Source: Chitinophaga sp. SYP-B3965 (GTDB taxonomy: Bacteria; Bacteroidota; Bacteroidia; Chitinophagales; Chitinophagaceae). From it: DNA of 64,000 nt. Numbering within the stretch: the stretch's first letter is position 1; every line of letters starts with the position of its first letter. Shown here piece after piece: positions 1-8,174 of this stretch. The position numbers and the translations under genes were made by a program. The DNA is taken from contig NZ_WJFD01000003.1 in the NCBI RefSeq assembly GCF_009647655.1, positions 62,001 to 126,000 on the forward strand, given 5' to 3'. The notes beneath the pieces are model-generated. The model was not told the DNA's origin. It worked only from the letters and a program-made list of their open reading frames with translations, and made no database searches.

Positions 1-785
1 ACAAATACCTTCGGTGCGCGCACAAGCCGTTTGCCTACATTAAACGTCCAGGGTTGCAGCCGCCGAACAAGCAATAGATCCACCATCAGGTCAAGATACC
101 TTCCTACAGTTACGCTGGTTACTTCCAGATTCCTGCCCAGTTGCGAGGCATTCAAAACACCTCCCTGATTATGAGCGAGCATCGTCCAAAAGCGTTCAAG
201 CGTTTGAGCCGGTATACGTGGTCCTAGCTGCGGTATATCACGTTCGAGATATGTTTTGATAAAATTACGACGCCAATTGAGGCTATCACGATCTGATGCT
301 GACAAAAGGCTTTCGGGAAATCCGCCCCGCAACCAAAGGGATGTCATTTTTTCCTGATCAGACCCGGCATATTCCATCACATCAATGCCATAGAGTTCGA
401 TATAAGCGATACGCCCGGCAAGCGATTCACTGGATTGTTGCAAAAGATCGATGGAGGCCGAGCCTAGAAATAAAAACTGTCCTGCCTTATTTCCTTTACG
501 GCGCTCTTTATCTATGATACCACGCAATGGCGCGAATACCTCTGGCATTCGCTGCACTTCATCAAGTATCAGCAGCTTTCCACTGTTTTCCGAATGAAAA
601 CTGACGATATCGCTCACCCGTTCCAGATCTAGTGTGTTTTCCAGATCAAGATACAGGGAGGGTGTTTCTTCCGATATATTTAGGGCAATGGTTGTTTTAC
701 CAACCTGACGCGGGCCCATAAGCGCAACAGAGGGGCTACGCTGTAACTCTTCCCGGATCAAAGTTTCAAGTCTACGCTTAATCAT
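1..785 (-). CDS. AAA-family ATPase with DUF4143 C-terminus, partial
   Basis: The gene starts at an ATG at 785 (protein begins MIKRRLETL) and runs off the left edge, so about 261 residues are visible. The N-terminus carries a Walker A motif (GPRQVGKTT, residues 24-32) and a Walker B motif (LLILDEVQ, 71-78), the layout of the AAA_14 domain. The part from about residue 190 (a YLERDIPQLG-like stretch followed by a helical region) fits the DUF4143 domain that normally follows it. Proteins of this kind are widespread, cytoplasmic and of unclear role; some are thought to act as accessory or toxin-antitoxin-like ATPases. The function here is unknown. It stands alone, separated from the downstream gene by a strong hairpin. 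Confidence 0.85.
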   Translation of the reverse strand, partial: MIKRRLETLIREELQRSPSVALMGPRQVGKTTIALNISEETPSLYLDLENTLDLERVSDIVSFHSENSGKLLILDEVQRMPEVFAPLRGIIDKERRKGNKAGQFLFLGSASIDLLQQSSESLAGRIAYIELYGIDVMEYAGSDQEKMTSLWLRGGFPESLLSASDRDSLNWRRNFIKTYLERDIPQLGPRIPAQTLERFWTMLAHNQGGVLNASQLGRNLEVTSVTVGRYLDLMVDLLLVRRLQPWTFNVGKRLVRAPKVF

Positions 786-894
786 CCCTGCAAATTTAAC
801 ATGAAATATTAAATTTACGGGGTTAATACAGATTTAAATAATAAGTTATTGTTTATCAATTACTTAAAAGCACAAGTTTTCCCCTATGAAAATA

Positions 895-930
895 AAAAAG
901 GAGGATATATCAAGATATATCCTCCTTTTT
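895..930 (-). terminator. Perfect-stem rho-independent terminator
   Basis: Two 17-base arms (895-911 and 914-930) are exactly complementary around a two-base AA centre, with A/T runs at both outer ends. It lies just after the stop of the RlpA-like gene on the minus strand and upstream of the AAA ATPase gene, so it most likely ends the rlpA transcript. It could work in either direction. Confidence 0.8.
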
Positions 931-944
931 CGCAATAATTTTCC

Positions 945-1355
945 CTAATTCACCGCCACATCCCACAAAGGCACACTATTCACAAACTCCCTGGACACCA
1001 CTTCCACTTTCACCCTTGTTAATCCCCAGTGAATATAACCCAGCTTCTTTGCCGCTGCCTGTGTAAGATCTACGATCCTGCGGTTAGCAGCATGCAAACG
1101 GTCTGTTACCTTCACTATCACCCAACGGTTATTCCTGACATTTGTGACTTTAATAAATGTACCCAACGGCAGCGTATTATGCGCAGCGGTCATAGCGGTA
1201 TTATCAAATACCTCACCGCTCGCTGTTTTCCTGCCATGGAATTTCTGCGCGTAATAACTCGCGATCCCCATGGAAGGTGATTTTGCTTTCTGTTGTGCCA
1301 TGGCTGGTATTCCCCCCATACACAACACACATAGTATTAATATAATATTTTTCAT
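945..1355 (-). CDS. rlpA: RlpA-like septal ring lytic transglycosylase (DPBB domain)
   Basis: A 136-residue exported protein. A signal peptide ends near AMA-QQ at residue 20, followed by a single double-psi beta-barrel domain with the RlpA signatures GIASYYAQKFHGRKTASGE (30-48), AAHNTLPLGT (58-67), VKVTDR (81-86) and IVDLTQAAAKKLG (94-106). RlpA proteins bind and in some bacteria cleave denuded glycan strands at the septum; the SPOR domain of longer homologues is absent here. I chose the ATG at 1355 over an in-frame ATG at 1373 because the signal peptide then begins properly at MKN and an AGGGGG stretch lies a few bases upstream. Probably monocistronic. Confidence 0.85.
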   Translation of the reverse strand: MKNIILILCVLCMGGIPAMAQQKAKSPSMGIASYYAQKFHGRKTASGEVFDNTAMTAAHNTLPLGTFIKVTNVRNNRWVIVKVTDRLHAANRRIVDLTQAAAKKLGYIHWGLTRVKVEVVSREFVNSVPLWDVAVN

Positions 1356-1419
1356 GACACCCCCTTTTGGCAAAATTCCTGCCAGATAATGTTAAAATCT
1401 CACAATCGTTTGATTATCA

Positions 1420-2478
1420 TTAATTAGTAATTACTATCTCGCTGAGCGCCTTGCTATTTATGAAGCCGGGATCGGTTAATGTATTAAGGAAAAAATACAG
1501 ATCACGCTGCTCGCTGGGAGTAAGAGGTAGTCCATTCCGCAGGAGTGGGTCTACTGTCGGGGTTTGGGGGATTTGTAAAATAATGCCTGAGGAATAATGC
1601 TCAAACACATTGAAAATATCATAAAAGCGCCCATCATGCATATAAGGCGGGCTCTTGATGATGTTGCGGAGTGACGGCACTTTAAATTTCAGATAGTCGT
1701 TGGTGTTATTGGTGATGCGCATACGACCGGCATCGTGCAGAGAGGCATTGATGGGAAGGCCGTTGTTCCTGTAAGAACCATCTGTGAACAGCGGCTCTTT
1801 ATGGCAGGAGGCACAGTTATTCTGAAAGATCTTATACCCGCTTGCCTCTTCTGCGGTGAATTGCACACCGGGGGCTTTCCGCATTACGCTGTCGTATTTT
1901 GAATCGAATGAATTCATGGTGGCCATGAATTGTGCCAGCGCTTTGAAGACTTTCTGGCTATTGATCTCACCTGCACCGAAGGCATCATTGAAGAGCCCCC
2001 TGTATTTTGCATCTGCATTCAGCTTTGCAATAAGGTGTGCAAGGTCCTCTCCCATTTCATTGGGATCTGTGATGGGTGTAAGTGGTTGTATCTCCAAATG
2101 ATTCACTCCTCCATCCCACATGAAATCCCTTTGCCAGATAAGATTGAATAAACCGGGCACAGAACGGAAGCCGGTGTTATTATCAATACCATGACTCAAA
2201 GGATGATCAAAGTGTGCGAAAGCAGCAAACTGCTGGTGGCAAAAACCACAGGAAATAGTACTGTCTCTGGACAAGCGCGGATCATAGAATAATCTCCTTC
2301 CCAATGCCACTCCCTGTACGGTGAGCGGGTTCTGGGACAGATCATATACAGGCTGCGGAAAATTGGCGGGTAAGTTCAGTGTATACGGCTGCGGTCCGGA
2401 AGGTCTTACATCCGATCCGCGTCTGCAGCTCCAGATGAGCAGGAAGAAGCAAGCTGTATATATGAGATATCTTGTCAC
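1420..2478 (-). CDS. MauG/MbnH-type di-haem cytochrome c peroxidase, lipoprotein
   Basis: This 352-residue protein has a lipoprotein signal peptide (lipobox LIWSC, Cys18) and two c-type haem attachment sites, CGFCH (77-81) and CASCH (222-226), the standard layout of bacterial di-haem peroxidases and MauG. The N-terminal DPRLSRDSTISC and the later PSLRNI and PYMHDGRF segments are typical of the family. It starts with GTG and overlaps the stop of the upstream MbnP-like gene by four bases (GTGA), so the two are translationally coupled. Enzymes paired this way (MbnH) oxidise a tryptophan of their partner MbnP. The partner assignment is inferred from context; a plain peroxide-detoxifying role is the alternative. 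Expected to be periplasmic and membrane-anchored. Confidence 0.9.
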   Translation of the reverse strand: MTRYLIYTACFFLLIWSCRRGSDVRPSGPQPYTLNLPANFPQPVYDLSQNPLTVQGVALGRRLFYDPRLSRDSTISCGFCHQQFAAFAHFDHPLSHGIDNNTGFRSVPGLFNLIWQRDFMWDGGVNHLEIQPLTPITDPNEMGEDLAHLIAKLNADAKYRGLFNDAFGAGEINSQKVFKALAQFMATMNSFDSKYDSVMRKAPGVQFTAEEASGYKIFQNNCASCHKEPLFTDGSYRNNGLPINASLHDAGRMRITNNTNDYLKFKVPSLRNIIKSPPYMHDGRFYDIFNVFEHYSSGIILQIPQTPTVDPLLRNGLPLTPSEQRDLYFFLNTLTDPGFINSKALSEIVITN

Positions 2479-3218
2479 AGGTCAGTTACATCTGTAATGC
2501 GGAACATGTTACGATAATTCGTGGCTATTTTCCAGGCATCTTCTCCCGGCACATGAATGGTAGAGATGGTTTGAAAACGGACCAGGTTTGGTTGATTGAA
2601 CCAGGCATAGGCATCGGCGTTAATGGTGATCTGCGGATGACGGATCTCAGAAACGGATAAGCTTATGGGGCTGATCAGCGGAATGGTTTGCAGTGCACTG
2701 TATTGTCCCTGAAATCCTCCGATGTGAAAAGTGAGGGCATTATTCGCTGCGGTGGATACCGGTGAAGTGCCTTCCAGCTGCGCCATGATATAACCACTGT
2801 TCCAACTCCAGAACATTCCACTCACAGGATCTAAAGCACCCGTTTGTGCGCCACTTACATTGCGGATACTATCTACTCCCACCATAAAGGTGATCCCCCT
2901 GTATTCGCCTCCGGGAGCCGGGATATCAATTGTTTTGGATGCGGAGTCCGCTTCATTAATGAGATAATAAGCAGCGGGCAATTTTAGCTCGCTGTTATCC
3001 ATTTTAATGAGAGCGATGTTGCTGATAAAATACCTGAACCTGGAAATAGTGAATGTTTCGCCGGCGGCATTGGTGTAATTGGTAGTATTCAGCTTCAGTG
3101 CAGCGCCGTTCACTACATTTTTGAAAGTGATCTGGAGGGTACCTTCCTGCTCCTTAATATCCTTTTTACAGGCGATGCATAAAACACAGAATGCGATCAG
3201 GAGGCGGTGCAGCTTCAT
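2475..3218 (-). CDS. MbnP-like copper-binding family lipoprotein
   Basis: A 247-residue lipoprotein (lipobox LCIAC, Cys17, then KKD). The body matches what I know of the MbnP family: an early beta-strand region (GTLQITFKNVVNG), then SRFRYFISNIAL, a GVDS segment, the conserved LDP..GMFWSWNSGY block around 129-143 with Trp137 and Trp139, and a late HIGG motif. Family members found next to MbnH bind copper(I) after a tryptophan is converted to kynurenine. It is the first gene of a two-gene operon with the di-haem enzyme. No methanobactin genes are visible in this window, so any link to copper handling rests on the family. Confidence 0.8.
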   Translation of the reverse strand: MKLHRLLIAFCVLCIACKKDIKEQEGTLQITFKNVVNGAALKLNTTNYTNAAGETFTISRFRYFISNIALIKMDNSELKLPAAYYLINEADSASKTIDIPAPGGEYRGITFMVGVDSIRNVSGAQTGALDPVSGMFWSWNSGYIMAQLEGTSPVSTAANNALTFHIGGFQGQYSALQTIPLISPISLSVSEIRHPQITINADAYAWFNQPNLVRFQTISTIHVPGEDAWKIATNYRNMFRITDVTDL

Positions 3219-3250
3219 ATAAGTGGTTTCTTATACTGAAAGTTACATAA

Positions 3251-3293
3251 AAAAACGCTGTAAAACCGGGGTGGTCTTACAGCGTTTTTAATA
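3251..3293 (-). terminator. Terminator after the fucose operon
   Basis: Arms 3251-3263 and 3277-3289 form a 13-bp stem (aaaaacgctgtaa with ttacagcgttttt) closed by a 13-base loop and flanked by A/T runs. It sits in the gap between the fucP stop at 3306 and the MbnP start at 3218, and so would end fucose operon transcripts on the minus strand before they reach the mbnP-mbnH pair. Confidence 0.75.
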
Positions 3294-3305
3294 TGTAAAT
3301 GATTA

Positions 3306-4553
3306 TTATTTAGTCTTGTACCCTTTCCATCCGTATAATAATACTACCACAAAGCAGATCAGTGGCACAATAAAGGAGATGGCGGTTGACTGGGATTCCG
3401 CAATTGCACCCATTACATAAGGCACCAAAGCACCACCTACGATAGACATAATGATGAAGGAAGATGCTTCTTTTGTGTGTTCGCCCAGGTCTTTTACACC
3501 TAATGCAAAAATGGTGGGGAACATGATCGACATAAAGAAGAAGATACCGATCAATGCATATACTGACATTTCTCCTTTACCCATCATTACTAAAGCGCAG
3601 AGCAGGATGTTGACACCTGCGTACAATGTTAACAATGCATTCGGCGCAATCTTACGCATCAACGCAGTACCTACAAAACGGCCAATGGTAAATAATGCGA
3701 GGGATACAGCCAGCAGGTAAGAAGCTTTTTCGCTGGTGGCACCTTCCCAATATTCTGTTACATAGTTGATGAACAAAGCACCTACGCCCACTTGTGCAGC
3801 TACGTAAAAGAACTGTGCGGTTACACCAAAAGTAAAGTGACTGTGTGCAAAAAGTCTTTTGCCGCTGGAAGTTGCTTTTACTGTTCCTTCTTCACTGGTA
3901 GCGATCTCCGGCAATGTAGTACGATAGAAGAGGAAAGCGATCAGCAATACCACTACTGCCATTACAATGTATACCACCTGTACAGAAGAAAGATCAGATT
4001 CCGCGCCTGCTACTTTTTCGCCACCAAAGAATAATGCACCGCCGATAATGGGCCCCAGGAAAGAACCCAGCCCATTAAAACACTGTGATAAATTCAGGCG
4101 TTGCTCAGAAGTAGCCCTGTCACCCAATACAGTTACATAAGGGTTGGCGGCGGTTTCCAGGAACGTTAATCCTGAAGCCAGTACAAATAATGCTCCCAGG
4201 AAGAAATTGAAATTAGCAAAGTGTGCAGCGGGATAGAATAATGCCGCGCCTGCTGCATACAGCAATAAACCCAGGATGATCCCTGTTTTATAACTGAATT
4301 TTTTCATGAGCAAACCAGCAGGTAAGGCCATCAGGAAGTAAGCCCCGAAATAAGCTGCCTGCAGGAGTGTGGAACGTGCTTTATTGATGGACAATGCTTC
4401 CTGGAAATGTTTATTGAGTACATCCAGCAAACCGTAAGCCAGGCCCCACATAAAGAAAAGGCTGGTCACCAGGATGAAAGGAAATAAAAATTTCTGACCC
4501 GTTGTAGTGCCCTTGGATGTATAATTAGTTGTGCTAGCTGCGCCGCCTGCCAT
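3306..4553 (-). CDS. fucP: L-fucose:H+ symporter FucP (MFS)
   Basis: This 415-residue protein has about twelve hydrophobic segments and the FucP-family N-terminus: FILVTSLFFMWGLAYGLLDVLNKHFQ, with the conserved FFMWG and LN..F elements, followed by AYFGAYFLMALPAG and LETAANPYV. It imports fucose (or a related sugar) with protons across the inner membrane. I start it at the ATG at 4553; an in-frame TTG at 4559 would add only two residues. It is the last gene of the fucose operon, 51 bases after the fucose dehydrogenase gene. Substrate specificity is inferred from the operon; FucP homologues can also carry other 6-deoxy sugars or hexoses. Confidence 0.9.
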   Translation of the reverse strand: MAGGAASTTNYTSKGTTTGQKFLFPFILVTSLFFMWGLAYGLLDVLNKHFQEALSINKARSTLLQAAYFGAYFLMALPAGLLMKKFSYKTGIILGLLLYAAGAALFYPAAHFANFNFFLGALFVLASGLTFLETAANPYVTVLGDRATSEQRLNLSQCFNGLGSFLGPIIGGALFFGGEKVAGAESDLSSVQVVYIVMAVVVLLIAFLFYRTTLPEIATSEEGTVKATSSGKRLFAHSHFTFGVTAQFFYVAAQVGVGALFINYVTEYWEGATSEKASYLLAVSLALFTIGRFVGTALMRKIAPNALLTLYAGVNILLCALVMMGKGEMSVYALIGIFFFMSIMFPTIFALGVKDLGEHTKEASSFIIMSIVGGALVPYVMGAIAESQSTAISFIVPLICFVVVLLYGWKGYKTK

Positions 4554-4604
4554 ATACAATTGCGTTTAAGGTGAAATGATTATAAGTGGAATTTGTAGGC
4601 GTTT

Positions 4605-5387
4605 TTAACTGACAGAACGGTCCAGGTGTGTGTATCCCCCATCTACATAGATGATCTGCCCGGTGGTGTGTGATGATAATCCTGATAAGAGGAATACGGT
4701 CATTCCGGCAATCTCTTCAGAAGTGGTCATTCTTTTTTCCAGTGGAATTTTAGATACGATGGACTTCAGTTTCTCTTCCGGGTTGGGTAAAGAATTGATC
4801 CATGTTTCGTACAGCGGCGTCCACACCTCTGCTGGTATTACGGTGTTCACGCGTACGGAAAAAGGCAGCAGTTCTACGGCCCATTCTCTTGTGAGTGCAT
4901 TGATAGCACCTTTGGAAGCAGCATAACCGGAGGTGTTGCCCTGGCCGGTGCTGGCTACTTTTGAACCGATGTTCACAATGTTGCCTTTTGTTGCTTTCAG
5001 GTAAGGCAATGCATAATGCGCCAGGTTGTAGTAGTGAGAAAGATTGTTCTGCAATGATTGCATGAACTTCTCCGGGCTGCCACTTTCCAGGCCTACGCCA
5101 TCATTGGCGCCTGCGTTATTGATCAATCCGTCTATACGGCCAAATTCTTTTACGGTTTGGTCTATTACTTTTTTACAGTCTTCCACTTTACCTAATTCAG
5201 CAGTGATACCGATCGCTTTGCCACCGCCTTTGCGGAGTTCTGCTACTGTTTTTTCATTATCAGCTTCCTTACGGCCTGCAATCACGGCAATGCCGCCTTC
5301 CGCTACGATCATCCGCGCAATAGCTTCACCAATACCTTTGGCGCCACCTGTAACGATCACTACTTTATCCTGTAATCCGAGATCCAT
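4605..5387 (-). CDS. SDR oxidoreductase, probable L-fucose dehydrogenase
   Basis: A 260-residue short-chain dehydrogenase. It has the TGGAKGIG cofactor motif (13-20), NNAG (89-92) and the catalytic YAASK (Tyr154, Lys158) preceded by a Ser near 141-145. The NNAG..DGVGLE sequence resembles bacterial L-fucose dehydrogenases, which oxidise L-fucose to L-fuconolactone with NAD(P)+. The operon supports this: the next gene upstream codes for a matching lactonase and the gene downstream for the FucP permease. The other SDR of the operon (8174-8956) would then take the later oxidation step. The two assignments could be swapped, since SDR substrate choice cannot be read from motifs alone. Confidence 0.8.
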   Translation of the reverse strand: MDLGLQDKVVIVTGGAKGIGEAIARMIVAEGGIAVIAGRKEADNEKTVAELRKGGGKAIGITAELGKVEDCKKVIDQTVKEFGRIDGLINNAGANDGVGLESGSPEKFMQSLQNNLSHYYNLAHYALPYLKATKGNIVNIGSKVASTGQGNTSGYAASKGAINALTREWAVELLPFSVRVNTVIPAEVWTPLYETWINSLPNPEEKLKSIVSKIPLEKRMTTSEEIAGMTVFLLSGLSSHTTGQIIYVDGGYTHLDRSVS

Positions 5388-5396
5388 TTGTGAAAT

Positions 5397-6224
5397 TTAA
5401 GCGAGTTTATAAAATTCAATGGCATTACCACCCATGATCTGTGCTTGTTCAGCAGCAGATAAACGGGAGATGTAATCCGTCACGATATCCTTTACCTGTG
5501 TATAATCTGCTGCGAGCAGGCACACCGGCCAGTCTGACCCAAACATTAAACGTGCTGGTCCAAATGCTTCCAGTGCCACATCCAGGAAGGGCGTAAAGTC
5601 TTCTTTCTTCCAGTTTTGTATATCCGCTTCCGTGACCATACCGCTCAGTTTGCAGTATACGTTCTGAGAACGGGCGATGTTGCGGATGTGTTGTTCCCAT
5701 CCTTTCAGTTCGCCTGTTTCAAAATCCGGTTTAGCGAGGTGATCTATCACCATGGGCTGGTTTTCGAACTTCTTCACAAACTCTACAGCAGCGGGCAGCT
5801 GGTGTGGATAGATGAGGATATCGTAAGTTAATCCGAATGCAGAGAGGGCTTTGATACCACGACCGAAATCTTCTCTCAATAAGAAGTTACGGTCTGGTTC
5901 TCCCTGTACAATATGCCGGACACCTTTCAGTAAAGGGAACTGTGCGTAATGTGCCAAACGTTCTTCTACATTGGCTGCCTTCAGATCTACCCAACCTACT
6001 ACACCTTTAATAAAAGGGTTTTCGGCTGCAAGTTGTAAAAGGAAATCTGTTTCTGCTTCGCTTTGATCAGCTTGTACAGCTACACAACCTTCTATGCCAT
6101 TGGCCTGTAATACGGGCGCAAGATCAGCGGGTAAAAAATCCTTGCGGATAATGCTCATGTCCTCCGTGATCCAGGCGTCACGGATGGGGTCAAAATTCCA
6201 AAAATGCTGATGCGCATCTATCAT
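5397..6224 (-). CDS. Amidohydrolase, probable L-fuconolactonase
   Basis: A 275-residue amidohydrolase-2 family protein. It begins MIDAHQHFWNF, placing the metal-binding HxH at His5 and His7; later motifs are MVIDHLAKPD and the GSDWPV aspartate near the C-terminus. These lactonases open L-fuconolactone (or L-rhamnonolactone) to the free acid. I place the start at 6224 because the ATG overlaps the mutarotase stop as ATGA and because the family begins with this short IDAHQH strand; longer in-frame extensions upstream would only read through the mutarotase gene. It sits between mutarotase and fucose dehydrogenase genes, which sets its likely step in the pathway. Confidence 0.88.
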   Translation of the reverse strand: MIDAHQHFWNFDPIRDAWITEDMSIIRKDFLPADLAPVLQANGIEGCVAVQADQSEAETDFLLQLAAENPFIKGVVGWVDLKAANVEERLAHYAQFPLLKGVRHIVQGEPDRNFLLREDFGRGIKALSAFGLTYDILIYPHQLPAAVEFVKKFENQPMVIDHLAKPDFETGELKGWEQHIRNIARSQNVYCKLSGMVTEADIQNWKKEDFTPFLDVALEAFGPARLMFGSDWPVCLLAADYTQVKDIVTDYISRLSAAEQAQIMGGNAIEFYKLA

Positions 6225-6550
6225 AACGTAAATATCTTGTCCATCAATACCCATTTTTCTCCGGGCTTTGCTACCGGGATGGCTTGCTGATATTTCCACA
6301 TCAGTTCCTCCCACTCTTGTACTTTCGGATTGGCTGCATCTGAAGCGCCTTTCCTTTCAAAAGAAAAAGTATTGTCCACCTCCATGATCATGAACATACG
6401 GTTACCGGCGCGGTAGATCTCCAGGTTGGTGATACCGCTGCTGCGGATACTTTCCAGGATCTCCGGCCATACGGCACTGTGATATGTTTCATATTCTGCT
6501 ATCAGCTTCGGCTCATCCTTCAGATCAAGCGCCAGGCAATATCTTTTCAT
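6221..6550 (-). CDS. RhaM-family sugar mutarotase (probably L-fucose)
   Basis: This 109-residue protein has the full-length RhaM (DUF718) pattern: MKRYCLALDLKD at the start, YETYHSAVWPEI (His24, Trp28, Pro29), IYRAGNRMFMIMEV and a late QEWEELMWKYQ. The family interconverts alpha and beta anomers of 6-deoxy sugars, supplying the anomer used by the dehydrogenase. RhaM itself acts on L-rhamnose; the fucose operon suggests L-fucose here. It overlaps the lactonase start by four bases and follows the FAH gene by 11 bases, so it is in the middle of the operon. Confidence 0.88.
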   Translation of the reverse strand: MKRYCLALDLKDEPKLIAEYETYHSAVWPEILESIRSSGITNLEIYRAGNRMFMIMEVDNTFSFERKGASDAANPKVQEWEELMWKYQQAIPVAKPGEKWVLMDKIFTL

Positions 6551-6561
6551 AACGATCTGTT

Positions 6562-7416
6562 TTATTTTTTCCAGGCAACCGCCTCTTGTTTAGAAGTACC
6601 CAATCCGTCAATTCCCAATTCTATCACATCTCCTGCCTTCAGATAAACGGGCGGATTGAATCCTAAACCAACACCTGCAGGTGTTCCGGTAGAGATCACA
6701 TCTCCCGGGAGCAGGGTCATGAACTGGCTCAGGTAAGAAACGATGAAAGGAATTTTGAAGATGAAGTTGGAAGTATTACCATCCTGCATCTTTTTACCAT
6801 TCACGGTTAACCAGAGGCGCAGGTTATCTATGTTTTCAATTTCATCTTTTGTAGCCATCCATGGGCCCAGTGGCGCGAAGGTATCGCAGCTCTTTCCTTT
6901 TACCCATTGGCCGCCTCTTTCTATCTGGAATTCCCTTTCGCTGTAATCATTGTGCAGGCTGTAACCCGCAATGTATTGCAGCGCATCGCTTTCTTCCACA
7001 TAACTGGCTTTTTTACCGATCACTACGGCCAGTTCTACTTCCCAGTCTGTTTTCACACTGTTGCGCGGGATCACGACATTATCATTAGGCCCTACGAGGG
7101 AAGAAGTTGCTTTAAAGAATACGATAGGTTCTTTGGGGATGGCTGCATTTGTTTCCTTTGCATGATCTGCATAGTTCAAACCGATGCAGATGATCTTGGA
7201 AGGGCGTGCCACGCAGGAACCCAGCCTTGTACCTTCTGGTACTTTAGGGCAAACATTGCTATTTGCAGCCCACCATTCTGTAAGGCGGATCAAACCATCT
7301 GTTTCAAAAAAACGTTCTCCGTAATCTTCTCCGAAAGCAGATACATCAAACATACCCGCGTCTGTTATAACGCCTGGTTTTTCTTCTCCCAACAATCCAA
7401 ACCTGATAAGTTTCAT
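6562..7416 (-). CDS. FAH-family hydrolase, probable 2,4-diketo-3-deoxy-L-fuconate hydrolase
   Basis: This 284-residue protein belongs to the fumarylacetoacetate hydrolase family. The N-terminal small domain is followed by CIGLNYADHAKE (77-87), the metal-binding DWEVELAVVIG (Glu126, Glu128) with Asp157, and the closing GDVISTGTPAGVGLG. In the non-phosphorylating fucose route an FAH enzyme splits 2,4-diketo-3-deoxy-L-fuconate into pyruvate and L-lactate. Homologues are often labelled ureidoglycolate lyase, which the neighbouring genes do not support. Its gene lies nine bases after the lipoprotein gene and 11 bases before the mutarotase gene. Confidence 0.85.
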   Translation of the reverse strand: MKLIRFGLLGEEKPGVITDAGMFDVSAFGEDYGERFFETDGLIRLTEWWAANSNVCPKVPEGTRLGSCVARPSKIICIGLNYADHAKETNAAIPKEPIVFFKATSSLVGPNDNVVIPRNSVKTDWEVELAVVIGKKASYVEESDALQYIAGYSLHNDYSEREFQIERGGQWVKGKSCDTFAPLGPWMATKDEIENIDNLRLWLTVNGKKMQDGNTSNFIFKIPFIVSYLSQFMTLLPGDVISTGTPAGVGLGFNPPVYLKAGDVIELGIDGLGTSKQEAVAWKK

Positions 7417-7424
7417 ATGTTATA

Positions 7425-8174
7425 TTATTTTACAACTGATTTTAATTGTTTAGCGCCAATGCGGCCTTCCACTACTTTTACTTCGTAATATTCTTCCAGT
7501 TCACCATCTATCTGCAAACCCACAAACACATCATCTTTTTTGTAAGACTGGATATAAGGTTTACCACCGCCATATACCGGCATGTTCAGGGTACGTTCAG
7601 CACCACCGAATTTGATGTAGACATCCACTGTACCCACAGTAGCAGATGGTTTTAATTCTACGATGAAATCTGAGATGATGAGGCCGGACTGGAAGTTCTC
7701 TTTGTATTTTTCCACAAGCGGCTGCTGACGGATCACATCACCCAGGCCCAGTTTTTTATCAATGTATTCGTAGATGCGTGCAGGGGGTGAAGGCACCCAT
7801 AAGATCCGCAATGATGCGCCATCCTGTGTACCGTGATAATAACGGTTATCCCTGTTTGCTTTGATGATGCCTATCCACACGCTGTTGGGTTTATCCCAGA
7901 GGATGCGGTAGATAGCAGTATCTGCGAAACCTTTCATCAGGGGCAGATCCTCAAATGATTTTTCATACTTCAGCGTGTCTACCGTGAAATTGAATGTAAC
8001 GGTGGAAGTGTCTTTGTCTTTTTTGCTAAAAGCTACATTGATGGTTCCGGCAGGTTTCGCTTCTTTCACAGTGTTATCTGCGGCAGAAGCGCTTGTTTCT
8101 GTTTTCTGATCTGTGGAATTGTTACAGGCCATTATGCCTGTGGCCAGCGCACATACGGCGAGGAATTGTTTCAT
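7425..8174 (-). CDS. Unknown lipoprotein within the fucose operon
   Basis: A 249-residue lipoprotein (signal peptide with lipobox GIMAC, Cys17, then a Thr/Ser/Ala/Lys-rich linker to about residue 45). The remainder is predicted to be mostly beta-strand and contains ILWDKPNSVWIGI, a DGASLRILWVPSPPARIYEY stretch, and a C-terminal VGLQIDGELEEYYEV segment. I do not recognise the family. Its ATG overlaps the stop of the upstream SDR by one base (TAATG) and it is nine bases from the FAH gene, so it is co-translated with the fucose enzymes. A role in sugar capture or periplasmic sensing is possible, but nothing in the sequence shows it. Confidence 0.85.
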   Translation of the reverse strand: MKQFLAVCALATGIMACNNSTDQKTETSASAADNTVKEAKPAGTINVAFSKKDKDTSTVTFNFTVDTLKYEKSFEDLPLMKGFADTAIYRILWDKPNSVWIGIIKANRDNRYYHGTQDGASLRILWVPSPPARIYEYIDKKLGLGDVIRQQPLVEKYKENFQSGLIISDFIVELKPSATVGTVDVYIKFGGAERTLNMPVYGGGKPYIQSYKKDDVFVGLQIDGELEEYYEVKVVEGRIGAKQLKSVVK

